64,000 bases of DNA, taken from assembly GCA_905182985.1 (NCBI GenBank), contig CAJJDN010000032.1:467562-531561 (forward strand). Direction: 5' to 3'. Under the pieces are notes generated by a model, which saw nothing but the letters and a program-made list of their open reading frames with translations, ran no database searches and was not told the origin of the DNA. Shown piece by piece: positions 61,463 to 64,000 of the stretch; within the stretch, counting starts at the first letter, position 1, and each line of letters begins with the position of its first letter. The translations under genes and the position numbers were made by a program. This DNA is from Paramecium sonneborni. Lineage: Eukaryota; Ciliophora; Oligohymenophorea; Peniculida; Parameciidae.

Positions 61463-62208
61463 ATGTCTTCAGGAGAACAAACTTAAGATAAGAAAACATT
61501 GTTTTCCTCACTTGTTTAGAAAAAGTAAGCAGAGACAGAGGCATAGAAAATTTAGAATCGTATTTTACAATTAAAAATTGAACATGAAAAGGTTTTGAAA
61601 CGAATTTAGTAAGATGAGGAAAGAGCTGATGAAATATACAAGCATAGAGTTGAAATATAATTAAAGGTATTTATTCTTATATTTTATGTAAGAAAGAACA
61701 TAAGTTAAAGTAAAAATAAGCATAACCTCCTCCATTTTCTTTAGCAATATCTCATCATTAAAGGCAAATTCTTAAAAAAATAAAGGAAGATGAATTATAA
61801 AAAAAGAAATCAGAAGCAAAAATCTTTAGAGAACAATTAAAAAAAGATTTTTAGAGTGTTCAAATGCAAAAAAGTTTAGAATAAGAAGTTTATAGAATAA
61901 AAGCAATTTAAGTAAAGGAAGATGAGAGACAATCTACTGAGGTTGCTGTTTAAAAAATGAAATAAAAGAGGGAAAAGGTGAGATATCAAATAGAAAATGA
62001 AAAGGATAAGATAAATAAAGAAAAGGAGTTATATGATTTTAAAATATCAGAATTAGAGTAATAAGAATAATTAGCAATGATGGAATTATAAAATTCTTTA
62101 GCTCATCAATAATAAGTTTAAAAGAAAATAGAACAAGCATAGAAATTATCTCCAAGTGATTATGAGAAATAATATCAAAATAATAAAAACTCAGAGACAA
62201 CATAATGA
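61463..62208 (+). CDS. coiled-coil protein, 239 aa
   Basis: Two exons (26-nt intron 61667..61692) give 720 coding nt. Almost the whole chain is a long charged coiled coil (KIEHEKVLKRIQQDEERADEI, RQILKKIKEDELQKKKSE, EKDKINKEKELYDFKISELEQQ), broken only by a short Pro-rich hinge (QPPPFSLAISHH) at about 82-93. It starts 69 nt after the previous gene and is followed 19 nt later by another coiled-coil gene, so three such genes lie in a row. Structural role inferred; no named family. Confidence 0.75.
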
Positions 62209-62227
62209 TAATTATTAATATTTTTAT

Positions 62228-62731
62228 ATGCTAAACGAAAGTTTGGAATCTGATCAAGAAGTAGACCCAGAGAGAGAAAGACAAAAGCTAATGTTAAAAA
62301 GGTAGAAGTCAATAGAAGAGAGTCTCTAATTAAATGTTAAAGATCACATAGTCAAATTAGAAGTATTAATTACAAATATTTTAAGAATTATTTAGCTGAA
62401 CTCAAAAAAGACTTAGAAATTAGTAAAAAGGAAATGTCCAATTTGAGAATGGAAATTGCTACAGTGAAAAATAATCACGGGAAATCAAGTGATGATTTAT
62501 GTACTTTTATCTAAAATGATGTATAACTGATTCTAATAAATAAAGGCAAAAAGATTGCTAAATGAGGCTTTAAAGAAATCTTAAGATGTTAAACATGATG
62601 CTGAATTCTTGGATGCACAATTAAATGTTTTAAAAAGTGATAAAGAGAAATTGCAAGATGTTAAAGATACATTAGAAAAGAGAATAATATCTTGTGAAAC
62701 AGATGTTGGTTTTAAACATGTGTATGATTGA
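62228..62731 (+). CDS. small coiled-coil protein, 151 aa
   Basis: Three exons (introns 62363..62385 and 62521..62545) leave 456 nt; each exon is itself a multiple of three. The protein is a coiled coil (ERERQKLMLKRQKSIEESLQL, ELKKDLEISKKEMSNLRMEIA, FLDAQLNVLKSDKEKLQDVK) with a Ser/Asp-rich break near residue 88. It ends 12 nt before the stop of the convergent bS18 gene. Family unknown. Confidence 0.72.
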
Positions 62732-62743
62732 ATATTAACAATA

Positions 62744-63987
62744 TCACTTATTTAATCTAGATTTGACTTCTTCAATTATTCTTACACTTTCATCATAAGT
62801 GTACGTTTATTTTTATTTTTAATATACAAGTTCCTGCAAGGTTTCCATTTATAAAGTTTACTCACTTATAAAGGCTTAACTTAACATGTATGTTGGTATT
62901 TTTTCAACATTTGACTATCATATTAAAATTATTTACTTTTATTTAATTAAATTCTTCTACAAATTCTCCATCTTTAGCCTCAATTTCTTTTTAAATTTCT
63001 TATTTAAGCAATTGTTCATCTCTTAAAGCCTAGAATTTTGTTTCATTGCCATTAAATCTATAATTTCTAAGATCTTATTCTTCTTTAGATAATTTGATTC
63101 CTTATTATTCTAATTCATTTTTTTTTAATTTTTCTGCATAAAAAATACCTTTAATAACATTCAAATTATTTGGTCTTGGCGTACCAGGATTTAATTCTAA
63201 ATCATTATCCATCATAGTTTATGTTTCTAAAGATCTTTCTCTTTTTTATAATGGTGTTTCATTATAAATTTAACCTGTAGCTAAATTAATTTTTCTTCTA
63301 GAAAATTCTTAGATGTCATCCTCTAAACTAGTAAGTGATTTCTTATTATAAGGTTAAAGTGAAGAATTAAATGGTAAAAGTACTAAAATAATATATAGAT
63401 AAAATATATTACACATTTGTTTTGCTGTTTTTATAGCTCTTGCTACTTTTTTATGTTAAACTTCTGCTAAATTTGTTTAATGTCTATTTTTTATTTTTGC
63501 ACTTTTGTTTAAAAATTAAATTAAGAATTCTGTATTTCTCCAATGAATATCATAATTATTAACTCTTCTAATTGGTTTTCTAGATTAAGGATGATGATGA
63601 TAAACAACTTCATCACTTATTAATTCATTTACGTGTTCTAAGTGATCTTTTGTATTTACTAAAATATCTTTTTATTTATCATAGTTTTTTAATTTCATAT
63701 TATTAGGATATTTATTTATTGGTACATTAAATTGATCCTTACCAATATCTTATCTTAAAGCAATATCAACTATTTTTTAAACAGTGAATTCTTCTCCTGG
63801 TGCCAAATAAATTAAACGAGCTTACTCATTATTTTTTAACAACTAAAAAAATGCATCATAACTTAATGGAATGCCTTTCTAATTTTTTTAATTATTTAAA
63901 TACATTGACTCCATTTGTTAAGATTTCTTCTCTTGAAAGTCCAGTATCTTCTAATTCTTGCAATTTTTTAGTAACTTAAGTTTACAT
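62744..63987 (-). CDS. MRPS18: nucleus-encoded mitochondrial small-subunit ribosomal protein bS18, extended
   Basis: Introns 63879..63903, 63383..63412 and 62915..62936 leave 1167 nt, or 388 residues. The S18 signature is at about 125-185: RRVNNYDIHWRNTEFL, FLNKSAKIKNRHQTNL, HKKVARAIKTAKQM followed by LLLPF, equal to the bacterial D-Y...L..F....GkI..R..T......Q....AIK.AR..gLLPF pattern that contacts 16S rRNA. Bacterial S18 is only ~75 residues. Here ~110 residues precede it and ~200 charged, helical residues follow, as is common for ciliate mitoribosomal proteins. The N-terminus MQTQVTKKLQELED is not a classical presequence. The 30-nt second intron interrupts the LLLPF junction and contains no TGA. 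Confidence 0.82.
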
Positions 63988-64000
63988 TTATTTAATTTGT

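Overview
The window reads as macronuclear DNA of a Paramecium-type ciliate. It is very AT-rich. Long reading frames appear only when TAA and TAG are read as glutamine and TGA is the sole stop. Almost every gene is cut by introns of about 19-31 nt, mostly GTA...TAG or GT...AAG, and removing them restores one frame each time. Gene spacing is often only tens of bases. The genus is an inference from code plus intron size; no telomere or rRNA is present to confirm it. All gene models were read by eye; for most genes the exon lengths sum to a multiple of three.

Layout. 0-5.4 kb: a FYVE-TBC protein running off the left edge, then a large secreted protein with LamG-like modules and Pro/Glu-rich linkers. 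6.6-14.4 kb: a Na+/H+ exchanger with a cyclic-nucleotide-binding domain, the axonemal protein CFAP221, and a MORN/IQ protein. 14.5-21.9 kb: unknown charged proteins and an ENTH/VHS-like adaptor carrying 28 consecutive glutamines written mostly with reassigned stop codons. 22-26.7 kb: an MFS transporter, a TMEM184 protein, a small exported protein, CacyBP/SIP and a 16-cysteine secreted protein. 27.5-41.1 kb: cystathionine gamma-lyase, tRNA-Asn, a TxGYGD K+ channel with CNBD and zinc knuckle, a two-membrane-segment protein, a p24 cargo receptor, mitochondrial Lon, a WD40 protein and cystathionine beta-synthase. 41.6-48.7 kb: a heat-shock factor, a small protein, a membrane-anchored M14 carboxypeptidase and a Gln-rich protein. 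48.7-60.1 kb is gene-poor: decayed coiled-coil genes, one intact coiled-coil gene and two tandem paralogues of the two-membrane-segment family. 60.2-64 kb: three coiled-coil genes and a nucleus-encoded mitochondrial ribosomal protein bS18.

Four single N characters (15639, 42837, 50064, 57837) each sit between two copies of the same 1.0-1.24 kb sequence. These are best explained as overlapping contig ends that were abutted rather than merged. They create false partial copies of four loci.

Working links: the two transsulfuration enzymes (CBS and CTH) lie about 11 kb apart; CFAP221 and the MORN/IQ protein fit ciliary or cortical functions; the exchanger and the K+ channel are both probable cyclic-nucleotide-responsive membrane proteins. 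No operons, CRISPR arrays or transposases were seen. The most unusual material is the intronless two-membrane-segment family (32.0, 54.1 and 56.5 kb), including a 263-bp tract that looks identical between the tandem copies, and three stopless introns of 3n length.
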